This document shows, piece by piece, positions 56,502 to 64,000 of a DNA stretch of 64,000 nt. Origin of the DNA: Phyllobacterium endophyticum (lineage in GTDB: Bacteria > Pseudomonadota > Alphaproteobacteria > Rhizobiales > Rhizobiaceae); contig NZ_PGGN01000002.1 of assembly GCF_003010935.1 (NCBI RefSeq), positions 682,001-746,000 of the forward strand. The letters are read 5' to 3'. The notes beneath the pieces were generated by a model, which worked only from the letters and a program-made list of their open reading frames with translations, was not told the DNA's origin and did no database searches. Both the position numbers and the translations under genes were made by a program. Within the stretch, counting starts at the first letter, position 1. Each line of letters opens with the position of its first letter.

Positions 56502-57701
56502 ATGACCAGCACCAGAACCGATCCTATTATTGTTGCCGGTGCCGGTCACGTCGGGTTGATTGCGGCAATCGCCCTTTCCCGGAACTTTGAGAACGTCATC
56601 AGTCTCGGTGTCGTTCCGGGCCCTTCCGACAGCCGGACGACCGCTCTAATGGTGCCGGCGATCAAGTTTCTCAGGCAGATCGGCCTTTGGGGAAGCATAG
56701 AACCCCACGCGGCTCCTCTCGCCACAATGCGTATTCTGGACGGTACAAATCGGCTGATCCGCAGCCCGGCAGTAACCTTCGATGCCTTCGAGATCGATGA
56801 AACTGCTTTTGGCTATAACATTCCCAACGTTACGCTGACATCCGTTCTGGTCGCCGCTTTGCAACAGTCGACGGCCAGGCATGTTCCTGCGTCTGCGGTC
56901 CATTACACGCCGGGTAATGATGCCATCAGCGTAGAGGCCAACGACGGAACGACATTCAATGGCAATATCGTTGTTGCCGCTGATGGCCGTTCTTCGCTGG
57001 CACGCGAGGCGGCAGGTATTTCCGCGCGGACCTGGAGCTACAATCAGACGGCTATCGTCCTGAGCTTCGGCCACACGCGCGATCACAATGATATTTCGAC
57101 GGAATTTCATACCGAACATGGGCCGTTCACCCAAGTCCCCCTGCCTGGCAAGCGATCAAGTCTGGTCTGGGTAACCACACCGGCCAAGGCCGCGGAATTG
57201 TTGGATCTCACCCGGGATCAGCTCTCGATGCGGGTCGAAGAACGCATGCAGTCCTTGCTTGGTGCAGTGACCGTTGACACAGAGCCCCAAAGCTGGCCGC
57301 TGTCGGGACTCGTACCCACCTCGTTTGCCCGCAACCGCGTCTATCTTGCCGGCGAGTCGGCCCACGTGTTTCCTCCGATCGGTGCACAGGGTCTCAACCT
57401 CGGCGTTCGCGACGTCGAAACCTTGCTGGAAACTCTGCCAAGAGACGGCATGGACCTTGGAGCGGCCAGCGTCATAGCCACTTATAACCGCAGGCGTAGT
57501 CCGGACATCATCGCACGCACGGGCGCTGTCGATGCGCTTAACCGCTCCCTGCTGTCGGATTTTCTCCCCGTGCAAATGGTTCGCAGCGGTGGCCTTGAAC
57601 TCCTGAGGACGTTCTCGCCTTTGCGGAGCTTCCTGATGCGCGAAGGCTTGCGACCCGGCAGCAGCTTTGGTTTTCCACGCAAGCCGGCCGGGCACGCGTA
57701 A
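56502..57701 (+). CDS. UbiH/UbiF/COQ6-type FAD monooxygenase
   Basis: 399 residues of the flavoprotein hydroxylases of ubiquinone synthesis. The FAD motif is VAGAGHVGLIAAIAL near 11-25 (one glycine replaced by histidine), the second FAD contact VVAADGRSSLAREAAG near 157, and VYLAGESAHVFPPIGAQGLNLGVRDV near 283-308 (usual GDAAH is GESAH). It would hydroxylate a ring position of the ubiquinone precursor. AGCGGAGACAAACT precedes the ATG. Convergent with mntH. Confidence 0.9.
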   Translation: MTSTRTDPIIVAGAGHVGLIAAIALSRNFENVISLGVVPGPSDSRTTALMVPAIKFLRQIGLWGSIEPHAAPLATMRILDGTNRLIRSPAVTFDAFEIDETAFGYNIPNVTLTSVLVAALQQSTARHVPASAVHYTPGNDAISVEANDGTTFNGNIVVAADGRSSLAREAAGISARTWSYNQTAIVLSFGHTRDHNDISTEFHTEHGPFTQVPLPGKRSSLVWVTTPAKAAELLDLTRDQLSMRVEERMQSLLGAVTVDTEPQSWPLSGLVPTSFARNRVYLAGESAHVFPPIGAQGLNLGVRDVETLLETLPRDGMDLGAASVIATYNRRRSPDIIARTGAVDALNRSLLSDFLPVQMVRSGGLELLRTFSPLRSFLMREGLRPGSSFGFPRKPAGHA

Positions 57702-57702
57702 G

Positions 57703-59049
57703 TTACGCCAGGACGAAATCGCTCAGCAATTTCACGTTCAACAGGGCTATGACCACAGCGATGAACATCGCAAATGCTGAAAGCCATCTAGGCGACACAA
57801 GACCACCCATTTTCGCCTTGCTCATGGTAAACATCACCAGCGGGAACACGGCGAAAGACAGCTGAAGGCTCAAGACCACTTGCGTCAAGACAAGCAGCTT
57901 GGCCGTACCGCTTTCGCCGTACCAGATGGTAACGATCGAAGCTGGAATGATAGCGATACCACGTGTGATCAGCCGGCGCAGCCAAGGCGCAAGCTTGATG
58001 TGAAGGAACCCTTCCATCACAATCTGCCCGGCAAGCGTCGCTGTGACGGTAGAATTGATTCCGCAACAGAGCAACGCGATGCCGAACAACGTTGGGGCTA
58101 TTGCCAGCCCGAGCAGCGGTGCAAGCAGAGAATGCGCTTCGCCAAGTTCCGCAACCTCGGTTTGGCCGGTCTTGTGAAAGGTCGCTGCAGCGAGAATGAG
58201 GATCGACGCGTTGATAAGAAGCGCAAACATCAATGCGACCGTGGAATCGATGGTCGCGTATTTCAGCGCCTGCCGCTTCTCCGGCAACGTGTGACCATAG
58301 TCGCGCGTTTGGACGATGCCGGAGTGCAGATAGAGATTGTGCGGCATAACCGTTGCGCCGAGAATGCCAAGTGCGAGATAGAGCATTTCCGGGTTAGTCA
58401 CAATTTCCGTTGTCGGTGCAAACCCTTTGATCACCGCGCCCCATTCCGGATCTGCCATGAAAATCTGGATAGCGAAACAGACCGCAATGACACCTAGCAG
58501 CGTGATAATGAGCGCCTCGACCCAGCGGAACCCCAGTTTTTGCAGATACAGGATGAGGAATACGTCGAGTGCGGTAATCAGCACGCCGATTTCGAGAGGT
58601 ATTCCGAAGATGAGATTGAGGCCAATCGCAGTGCCGATAACCTCGGCAATGTCAGTGGCGATAATGGCGATTTCCGCCAGCAGCCATAATATGTAGGCAA
58701 CTGGCTTTGGAAAGGCATCGCGGCAGGCCTGCGCCAGGTCCCTGCCCGAGCCGATGGCGAGACGCGCGCATAACGACTGGAGTACGATTGCCATGATGTT
58801 GGAGACAAGCGCCACAACCAGCAGTGTATAGCCGAACTTCGACCCGCCTGCGAGCGATGTCGCCCAGTTGCCCGGGTCCATATAGCCCACGGCCACCAGG
58901 TATCCCGGACCAACGAAGGCCGCGGCGCGACGCCAGCCCGCCGCACCAGTCCGCACGGCAATGGTTCGATGAACGTCCGATAGCGATGCCTCACCTCTCG
59001 CACGCCGCCAACCCTTAGTCGTCTCTGTCGCCTGTCGCAACTGATCCAT
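57703..59049 (-). CDS. mntH: NRAMP-family Mn(II)/H+ transporter MntH
   Basis: 448 residues with about 11 membrane helices. The metal-site motifs are [16 protein letters not shown] (near 54, DPGN in helix 1) and [18 protein letters not shown] (near 234, MPHN in helix 6). It imports manganese and perhaps iron with protons. The start is at 59049 with AAGGGAACCTG. A Mur-type box 12 bases upstream suggests repression by Mn(II) through the Fur-family protein Mur. Confidence 0.95.
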   Translation of the reverse strand: MDQLRQATETTKGWRRARGEASLSDVHRTIAVRTGAAGWRRAAAFVGPGYLVAVGYMDPGNWATSLAGGSKFGYTLLVVALVSNIMAIVLQSLCARLAIGSGRDLAQACRDAFPKPVAYILWLLAEIAIIATDIAEVIGTAIGLNLIFGIPLEIGVLITALDVFLILYLQKLGFRWVEALIITLLGVIAVCFAIQIFMADPEWGAVIKGFAPTTEIVTNPEMLYLALGILGATVMPHNLYLHSGIVQTRDYGHTLPEKRQALKYATIDSTVALMFALLINASILILAAATFHKTGQTEVAELGEAHSLLAPLLGLAIAPTLFGIALLCCGINSTVTATLAGQIVMEGFLHIKLAPWLRRLITRGIAIIPASIVTIWYGESGTAKLLVLTQVVLSLQLSFAVFPLVMFTMSKAKMGGLVSPRWLSAFAMFIAVVIALLNVKLLSDFVLA

Positions 59050-59060
59050 CAGGTTCCCTT

Positions 59061-59085
59061 ATTCGCAATTGCAAATCATTCGCAA
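59061..59085 (-). promoter_or_regulatory. Mur (Mn-responsive Fur) type operator of mntH
   Basis: Two overlapping dyads: TTGCGAAT-G-ATTTGCAA and ATTTGCAA-TTGCGAAT, each one mismatch from perfect. This resembles the TTGCAAAT-type sites bound by Mur upstream of sit and mntH genes in Rhizobiales. It lies 12 bases before the mntH start codon. Confidence 0.6.
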
Positions 59086-59186
59086 CTATATATGGAAAAG
59101 GACTTGTCGCAATAGCCCTCGCCGTATCAAACGCGCAAAGACCACGGGTTGTGGGTAACAAACCCGTGCAACCGGCTGAGCTCAAG

Positions 59187-60131
59187 TCAGGGAACGAGGT
59201 CATGCGTCATCAGATAAAGCCACATTGTCAGCGTCGCGATTGAAAAGACTGTTGTTGCCAGGACACTGCTTGATGCCCGCTCGACCCACACCCCATATTG
59301 CTGGGCGATAACAAAAACATTGGTGGCGGTTGGCAGAGCGGCCATAAGCATAGCCGTATAAATCCACACGGGCGGGAAGGTTCCTGCCATATTGAGGACA
59401 CCATAGATCAGCAGGGGCTCAATCAGCAGCTTGACTGGAACGATCAGGTAAAGCTCCTTCGGCACCCGCCGCAACGGGCGCAAGGCCAGCGTCGCTCCCA
59501 TGGCGAAGAGCGCGCATGGTGCTGCCGCCTTGGCCAGAAGGTCGATCATGCGTTCGATGGCCACGGGAGGTTCGATCCCGAAGATCGCGGCACCAACGCC
59601 AAGGATTGTTGCGATAATGAACGGGTGGCCGAATATCCGGCGAAGCACGCTAAATGCCAGATCAAGCGGCTCGCGCTTGTCATTGCCGGAAACCGCCATC
59701 AGAAACGGCGTCATGACGAAATGCAGCGTATTGTCGAAACAGAATATCAGTGCAACCGGCACGGCCGCAGGCGCGCCAAAGGCGAGGATTGCGAGCGCCG
59801 GGCCCATATACCCGATGTTTCCATACGCTGCCGCAAGTCCCTGGATGGTGCTTTCGTCGATTCTTCGCGTCCGGCTGAACGCTATGAAAAACATCGACGC
59901 AAAAACAAGGAAAGTCGAGGCTGTGCAGCCAATGATAAAACCCCATTGCGTAAGTTCCGCGACTGGCGTTTTCGAAAGTATCTGGAAAAATAGAGCGGGC
60001 AGCGCCACATAGATGATGAATGTGTTCATCCATCCCAGTGCTTCCAATGGCTGGCGGTTTATACGTGCCACGAAAAAGCCCAGGAAAATCAGTCCAAAGA
60101 ATGGAAGTACAAGATTCAAGACACTGAGCAT
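59187..60131 (-). CDS. AEC (auxin efflux carrier) family transporter
   Basis: 314 residues with ten predicted membrane helices. It starts MLSVLNLVLPFFGLIFLGFFVARI, has the central glycine-rich GLAAAYGNIGYMGPALAILAFG (near 100-122) and a C-terminal half ending MHLVP-like. Bacterial AEC proteins export small organic acids such as malate or malonate. ATG at 60131 gives the usual N-terminus; an upstream ATG at 60179 is possible and neither has a good ribosome site. Confidence 0.88.
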   Translation of the reverse strand: MLSVLNLVLPFFGLIFLGFFVARINRQPLEALGWMNTFIIYVALPALFFQILSKTPVAELTQWGFIIGCTASTFLVFASMFFIAFSRTRRIDESTIQGLAAAYGNIGYMGPALAILAFGAPAAVPVALIFCFDNTLHFVMTPFLMAVSGNDKREPLDLAFSVLRRIFGHPFIIATILGVGAAIFGIEPPVAIERMIDLLAKAAAPCALFAMGATLALRPLRRVPKELYLIVPVKLLIEPLLIYGVLNMAGTFPPVWIYTAMLMAALPTATNVFVIAQQYGVWVERASSSVLATTVFSIATLTMWLYLMTHDLVP

Positions 60132-60220
60132 GACGGACTTTATGAATTTATGGCGGGATTGAGTGATCGCCGGAACCATTTAGGCTCGCGAGCTTTGACG
60201 GAAACAGACAGCTACAACGA

Positions 60221-60562
60221 ATGACAGTGATGACACAGATACGCCATGCAAAATTTCAGATCGGCCAAGTGGTCAGCCACCGAATCTTTGCATTCCGGGG
60301 TGTTATCTTCGATGTGGACCCGGAATTCAGCAATACCGAAGAATGGTACAGGTCGATTCCGGAGGACATAAGGCCGCGTCGTGACCAGCCCTTTTATCAC
60401 CTGTTTGCCGAGAACTCCGAAAGTGAATATGTCGCCTACGTATCGGAACAGAACCTTGTTCCCGATACGACTGGCGTGCCGTTGAGACACCCACAGATCA
60501 AGAACATGTTCGAGACGCAGGAAAACGGCGTCTATCGGGTGAAAAAACCGCACGTCAACTAA
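60221..60562 (+). CDS. hspQ: HspQ / YccV-like hemimethylated-DNA-binding heat shock protein
   Basis: 113 residues of the HspQ/YccV domain: AKFQIGQVVSHRIFAFRGVIFDVDPEFSNTEEWY (near 10-43), PFYHLFAENSESEYVAYVSEQNLVPD (near 56-82). HspQ helps DnaA turnover in E. coli as a Lon specificity enhancer. Here there is no obvious heat-shock promoter. GAACGAATGACAGTG surrounds the start; a second ATG at 60230 is possible. Confidence 0.92.
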   Translation: MTVMTQIRHAKFQIGQVVSHRIFAFRGVIFDVDPEFSNTEEWYRSIPEDIRPRRDQPFYHLFAENSESEYVAYVSEQNLVPDTTGVPLRHPQIKNMFETQENGVYRVKKPHVN

Positions 60563-60583
60563 GGCACTCAGCAATACCGCAAT

Positions 60584-60612
60584 AAAAAAGGACGCCTGAA
60601 GCGTCCTTTTTC
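60584..60612. terminator. Bidirectional Rho-independent terminator
   Basis: AAAAAAGGACGC and GCGTCCTTTTTC form a 7-10 bp stem around CTGAA with A- and T-runs on both sides. It separates hspQ from the convergent IalB gene. Confidence 0.85.
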
Positions 60613-60628
60613 TTCAATTGTGAGCCGA

Positions 60629-61246
60629 TCAGTTGCCTGTCTTGGCCTTCTGCTGTTCCGCCTTCATCTTTTCCTCGAACTCCTTTTGACGCTTCTGCAC
60701 TTCTTCCTGAAGTGTCTTCTGGCGCTGTTCAAGTTCATTCTGTTGCAGACCAGGACCTTCATAGGCCTGAGTGAAGCCTGTCAGGGCGACATTTATCGGA
60801 TTCGGCTTGTTCTGGAAGTTGACAGAAGTCATCGTCAGCTGATTGCCCTTCTTGAAGGCAGCAAGCAGTTCGTCGGACAAGGCGACTTCAGAAATGCAAC
60901 GATCCGGGAAACAAATGGCGTAATCGACCTTCTGCGTCTTTCCACCGTTGATCTGCAGGCCAACACCCGGAGCGATCAGTCGGCCCGTCGGTACCGAGAC
61001 CTGGAATATCTTGCGGTTGATCTTGCCTTTGATCTCGATAAGGTTGACTGCCGTCAAAAGCTGTCCGCTATCGGCCGTGACAATGTTCTGCGTGTTGCAG
61101 ATGTCGTTGTCTTCCTGCTTGGAGCAAACCTTGAACCAGCCCTGCGGCGCTCTCTGCTGGGCTGAAGCTGGCATTGCCGCGGCGGCAAGTAGTGCAACAG
61201 CACCTGCGATGGATGCGGTTGCAGCGAAAGTCTTTGGGGTGGACAT
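60629..61246 (-). CDS. IalB-family (invasion-associated locus B) periplasmic protein
   Basis: 205 residues with a signal peptide (cleavage near AMPASAQ) and the IalB domain: GWFKVCSKQEDNDICNTQNIV (near 36), VPTGRLIAPGVGLQINGGKTQKVDYAICFPDRCISE (near 87-122). Conserved cysteines form disulfides. The C-terminus is a highly charged coiled coil (about 170-205, QQNELEQRQKTLQEEVQKRQ), not in the Bartonella protein. The ATG is at 61246; a TTG at 61252 has better spacing from AAAGGA. Family role in invasion is known from Bartonella only. Confidence 0.87.
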   Translation of the reverse strand: MSTPKTFAATASIAGAVALLAAAAMPASAQQRAPQGWFKVCSKQEDNDICNTQNIVTADSGQLLTAVNLIEIKGKINRKIFQVSVPTGRLIAPGVGLQINGGKTQKVDYAICFPDRCISEVALSDELLAAFKKGNQLTMTSVNFQNKPNPINVALTGFTQAYEGPGLQQNELEQRQKTLQEEVQKRQKEFEEKMKAEQQKAKTGN

Positions 61247-61529
61247 TGTCAACTTTGTTCCTTTCAGCGCACTTAACCGAAGTGTGGCTTGATCACTTTA
61301 ACTGTTGTCTGGCTTTGGTCACTAAATGCGGCAACAGAGTGACCCCGGAGCGAGATGCGGTTTTCGAACGCCGTGTTACACTGCATGCACCAGCAAATCC
61401 AGACTACTTTTGGCCATATAGAGAAATCCCTCTCATCTTAGCACGTCTTCCGCCGCAGAATCGTCTTCAAATGGTAGTCTGTGACACGAATCAGGGTGAA
61501 TCGCGCCCGAAAGGCGCAGGGTTGGGTCT

Positions 61530-63347
61530 ATGTTGAAGAGAAGTTTGCAGATTTTGGCGCTGCTCCTGGCGACATGTTCGGCAACGGGTACTTCCCACGC
61601 GGAGCCCACATACGGGCTTGCGATGCATGGTGAGCCGGCGCTGGCGGCAGACTACAAGGCATTTCCATACGTCAATCCCGACGCACCGAAAGAGGGCTCA
61701 ATCACCTATGGCGTGGTCGGTACGTTCGAAAGTCTCAATCCCTTCCTGATCAAAAGCATGCGGACGACAGCCCGCGGCATGTTCGGCGATTCGGAGTTCG
61801 GCAATCTCGTCTACGAATCTCTCATGCAGCGCACTGCCGATGAACCCTTCACAGTTTACGGCCTCCTGGCCGAGAAGGTTGAAACCAACGACGAGCGCAC
61901 CTGGGTCGAATTCACGCTGAATCCAAAGGCCAGATGGTCAGACGGCCAGCCGGTGACGCCGGATGACGTGATCTTCACCTTCGATCTGCTGACGAAAAAA
62001 GGTCGGCCGCCTTTTAGCAACCGCATGAAACTCATCTCCAAGATCGAGAAAATCGGCGAGCGAGGAATAAGATTCACGTTCAACGAGCAGGCCAACAGGG
62101 AGTTTCCCCTTGTGCTGGCCCTGATGCCGGTCCTTCCAAAACATGCCATCGACAGCGATAAGTTTGACGCCTCTCCGCTTGCCATTCCAGTTGGCAGCGG
62201 ACCTTACATCGTCTCAAAAGTGCAACCGGGGCAGCGAATCATCCTCAAGCGAAATCCTGACTATTGGGCGTCGGAGCTGCCGAGCAGAGTCGGTTTCAAC
62301 AATTTCGATACGATAACAGTTGAGTATTTTCGCAACGATCAGGCGCAATTCGAAGCGTTCAAGAAGGGCGTATTCGACGTCTTCATGGAAGGAGATCCAA
62401 ACAAATGGGCAACCTCCTATGACTTTCCAGCGGTCAAAGATGGCCGTGTGATCAAGGAATCCTTTCGATCAAGGTCGCCTGCGAACATGTTCGGATTTGT
62501 TTTCAACACGAGGCGTCCCTTGTTCCAAAACAAGGATGTGCGGGAAGCACTCGCGCTCATGTTTGATTTCGAATGGACGAACCGCAATCTATATGCCGGC
62601 CGCTACCAGCGCTTGGGCAGCTATTGGCAAGGCTCGGAACTGTCGGCACTCGGCAAACCGGCTGATGCGACCGAGCGCGCATTATTGTCTCCCTACCCCG
62701 GCTCCGTGCCTCCGGATGTAATGGACGGCACGTATGAGCCTGCCAGGACCGACGGCACAGGACGCGACCGCAAGGAAATGAAACGCGCCTATGACATTCT
62801 TGTCAGTCAAGGTTACAGGATTCAGAACGAGCAATTGCTTGATCCACGCGGGATACCCTTGGCTTTTGAGATCCTGACCCGTTCGGTCGGAGAGGAGCGC
62901 CTCGGTCTCGCCTATAAGCGCACTCTCGAGCGCTTGGGTATAGCCGTCAACATCCGCACTGTTGACGACGCGCAATATCAAAAACGCCTGCAGACGTTTG
63001 ATTACGACGTTATCCTCGGGGCTTATTCCAGCTCGCTTTCCCCCGGCTACGAACAGTTCAGCCGCTGGGGCAGCCAATCGAAGGAAGTCGAAGGCAGCTT
63101 CAATTTCGCCGGGGTAGCCGATCCCGTGATCGACATGCTTCTGGACAAGATGCTGTCGGCACGCGGAAATGAGGAATTTACCAGCGTCGTTCGTGCCCTC
63201 GACAGGGTGCTGATCTCCGGTCATTATATGGTTCCGATCTATTACCAGCCCGAGCAATGGGTTGCCCGATGGGCGCATTTACAACATCCGGACAAGACTT
63301 CGCTGATCGGAAACCAGCTCAACACCTGGTGGTCCGGCAAACGGTAG
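61530..63347 (+). CDS. Peptide-type ABC transporter binding protein (YejA-like, SBP_bac_5)
   Basis: 605 residues with signal peptide MLKRSLQILALLLATCSATGTSHAEP and the SBP_bac_5 fold. Family landmarks are GTFESLNPFLIKSMRTTARGMFGDSEFGNLVYESLM (near 65-100), TLNPKARWSDGQPVTPDDVIFTFDLL (near 133-158) and DVREALALMFDFEWTNRNLYAGRY (near 337-360). The order matches YejA, which binds microcin-type or antimicrobial peptides in the YejABEF importer. No permease genes follow; the next gene is a DsbA-like protein. Binds oligopeptides or similar substrate, periplasmic. Confidence 0.88.
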   Translation: MLKRSLQILALLLATCSATGTSHAEPTYGLAMHGEPALAADYKAFPYVNPDAPKEGSITYGVVGTFESLNPFLIKSMRTTARGMFGDSEFGNLVYESLMQRTADEPFTVYGLLAEKVETNDERTWVEFTLNPKARWSDGQPVTPDDVIFTFDLLTKKGRPPFSNRMKLISKIEKIGERGIRFTFNEQANREFPLVLALMPVLPKHAIDSDKFDASPLAIPVGSGPYIVSKVQPGQRIILKRNPDYWASELPSRVGFNNFDTITVEYFRNDQAQFEAFKKGVFDVFMEGDPNKWATSYDFPAVKDGRVIKESFRSRSPANMFGFVFNTRRPLFQNKDVREALALMFDFEWTNRNLYAGRYQRLGSYWQGSELSALGKPADATERALLSPYPGSVPPDVMDGTYEPARTDGTGRDRKEMKRAYDILVSQGYRIQNEQLLDPRGIPLAFEILTRSVGEERLGLAYKRTLERLGIAVNIRTVDDAQYQKRLQTFDYDVILGAYSSSLSPGYEQFSRWGSQSKEVEGSFNFAGVADPVIDMLLDKMLSARGNEEFTSVVRALDRVLISGHYMVPIYYQPEQWVARWAHLQHPDKTSLIGNQLNTWWSGKR

Positions 63348-63357
63348 GTTCTGAGCA

Positions 63358-64000
63358 ATGACTGACAAGAAATTCACGATCGACGTAGTGTCGGATGTCG
63401 TTTGTCCCTGGTGTTTCCTCGGACGCAAGCGCCTGGAAAGCGCACTCGCCCTCAATCCCGACCTCGAGGTAATCGTGAATTGGCGGCCTTTCCAGCTGGA
63501 TCCGACAATTCCACCCGGCGGTAAGGATCGCAATCGCTATATGCAGGAGAAGTTCGGCAGCTCTGACAAGATCTTCGAGATTCACCAGCAGCTTATCGAG
63601 CTTGGCAAGGAAGCCGGCATTGAATTTGACTTTGAGGCAATCGAAGTTAGCCCCAATACGTTGGATGCGCATCGACTTATCCGCTGGGCATCACAGGCCT
63701 CGCCCAACGTGCAGGACGAAATGGTAGGCATACTTTTCTCCTACTATTTCGAGCAGGGGAAGAATATCGGCGATCATCAAATTCTGTTGGAGGCCGCCCA
63801 GGAAGCAGGGATGGACGTAGCTATCGTCGCAAGCTTGTTGCCAACCGATGCCGACACGTTAGGCGTGCGCCAGGAAATCGATACTGCCAATCAAATTGGC
63901 GTGCGCGGCGTTCCCTGCTTTATTCTGGATCAGAAATACGCCGTTATGGGTGCGCAGTCGGCAGAGGCTTTGGCAGATGCCATCCGCCAGGCTGCGGATG
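63358..64000 (+). CDS. DsbA-family oxidoreductase, FrnE type (partial, C-terminus outside window)
   Basis: The first 214 residues are in the window. It starts MTDKKFTIDVVSDVVCPWCFLGRKRLESAL with the CPWC redox pair at 16-19 and continues NWRPFQLDP, FEAIEVSPNTLDAHRLIRWA, and GVRGVPCFIL near 188 with the cis-proline (VPCF). No signal peptide, so cytoplasmic, as in FrnE/2-hydroxychromene carboxylate isomerase-like DsbA proteins. It follows the YejA-like gene after 10 bp. Confidence 0.9.
   Translation, partial: MTDKKFTIDVVSDVVCPWCFLGRKRLESALALNPDLEVIVNWRPFQLDPTIPPGGKDRNRYMQEKFGSSDKIFEIHQQLIELGKEAGIEFDFEAIEVSPNTLDAHRLIRWASQASPNVQDEMVGILFSYYFEQGKNIGDHQILLEAAQEAGMDVAIVASLLPTDADTLGVRQEIDTANQIGVRGVPCFILDQKYAVMGAQSAEALADAIRQAAD

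Overview
The window reads as chromosomal DNA of a Hyphomicrobiales (Rhizobiales) alphaproteobacterium, most likely near Phyllobacteriaceae or Brucellaceae. The markers are a RirA iron regulator with Irr-type ICE boxes, an EcfG-type sigma factor with GGAAC-N16-CGTT-like promoters, phosphatidylcholine synthase, an IalB protein, DUF982 proteins and an Hsp20 gene behind a ROSE-like RNA thermometer. Genus is inference. I saw no rRNA, tRNA, CRISPR array, intact insertion sequence or prophage.

Layout. 1-4250: Hsp20 (cut by the window edge), a GT4 glycosyltransferase, a glycogen-debranching-type glycosidase and a DUF982 protein. 4285-10676: a stress block with an EcfG-like sigma factor, DUF982, DUF2243, DUF4142, a di-heme cytochrome, an SDR-DoxX fusion, DUF2269 and an FMN reductase. 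10860-21066: a minus-strand catabolic operon (sugar ABC importer with a fused double permease, SDR, lambda-crystallin-type dehydrogenase, beta-keto acid cleavage enzyme, two SMP-30 lactonases) under a divergent GntR regulator. 21141-24873: an LCP-family protein, an HtrA-like protein with no catalytic triad, a small unknown protein and a pentapeptide-repeat protein. 24975-34003: an amidinotransferase-fold hydrolase, an M20 amidohydrolase, a LysR regulator, a PotABCD-type importer and an FAD-linked 2-hydroxyacid dehydrogenase. 33984-43440: an MFS pump, OsmC, a TPR protein, an ECF sigma/anti-sigma pair, an alpha/beta hydrolase, a GFA protein and an autotransporter. 43806-47509: many very small stress or membrane genes and a candidate stress sRNA. 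47582-49512: the iron module rirA, bfd, bfr. 49535-54503: a BMP/nucleoside ABC importer operon interrupted by a 272-bp inverted-repeat element. 54620-64000: quinone oxidoreductase, phosphatidylcholine synthase, a UbiH-type hydroxylase, MntH behind a Mur-like box, an AEC transporter, HspQ, IalB, a YejA-like binding protein and a partial FrnE-type DsbA protein.

The strongest unifying signal is a set of about ten EcfG-type promoters, all with exactly 16 bases between the two boxes. They lie ahead of the sigma gene itself, small stress genes, the cytochrome operon, the SDR-DoxX operon, a DUF883 gene and the candidate sRNA with C-rich loops. The most interesting metabolic system is the 10860-20172 operon. 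Its gene content predicts a non-phosphorylative route: sugar to lactone to aldonate to 3-keto-aldonate, then CoA-dependent cleavage by the BKACE enzyme. Gene functions are family assignments read from the protein sequences; no database search was run.
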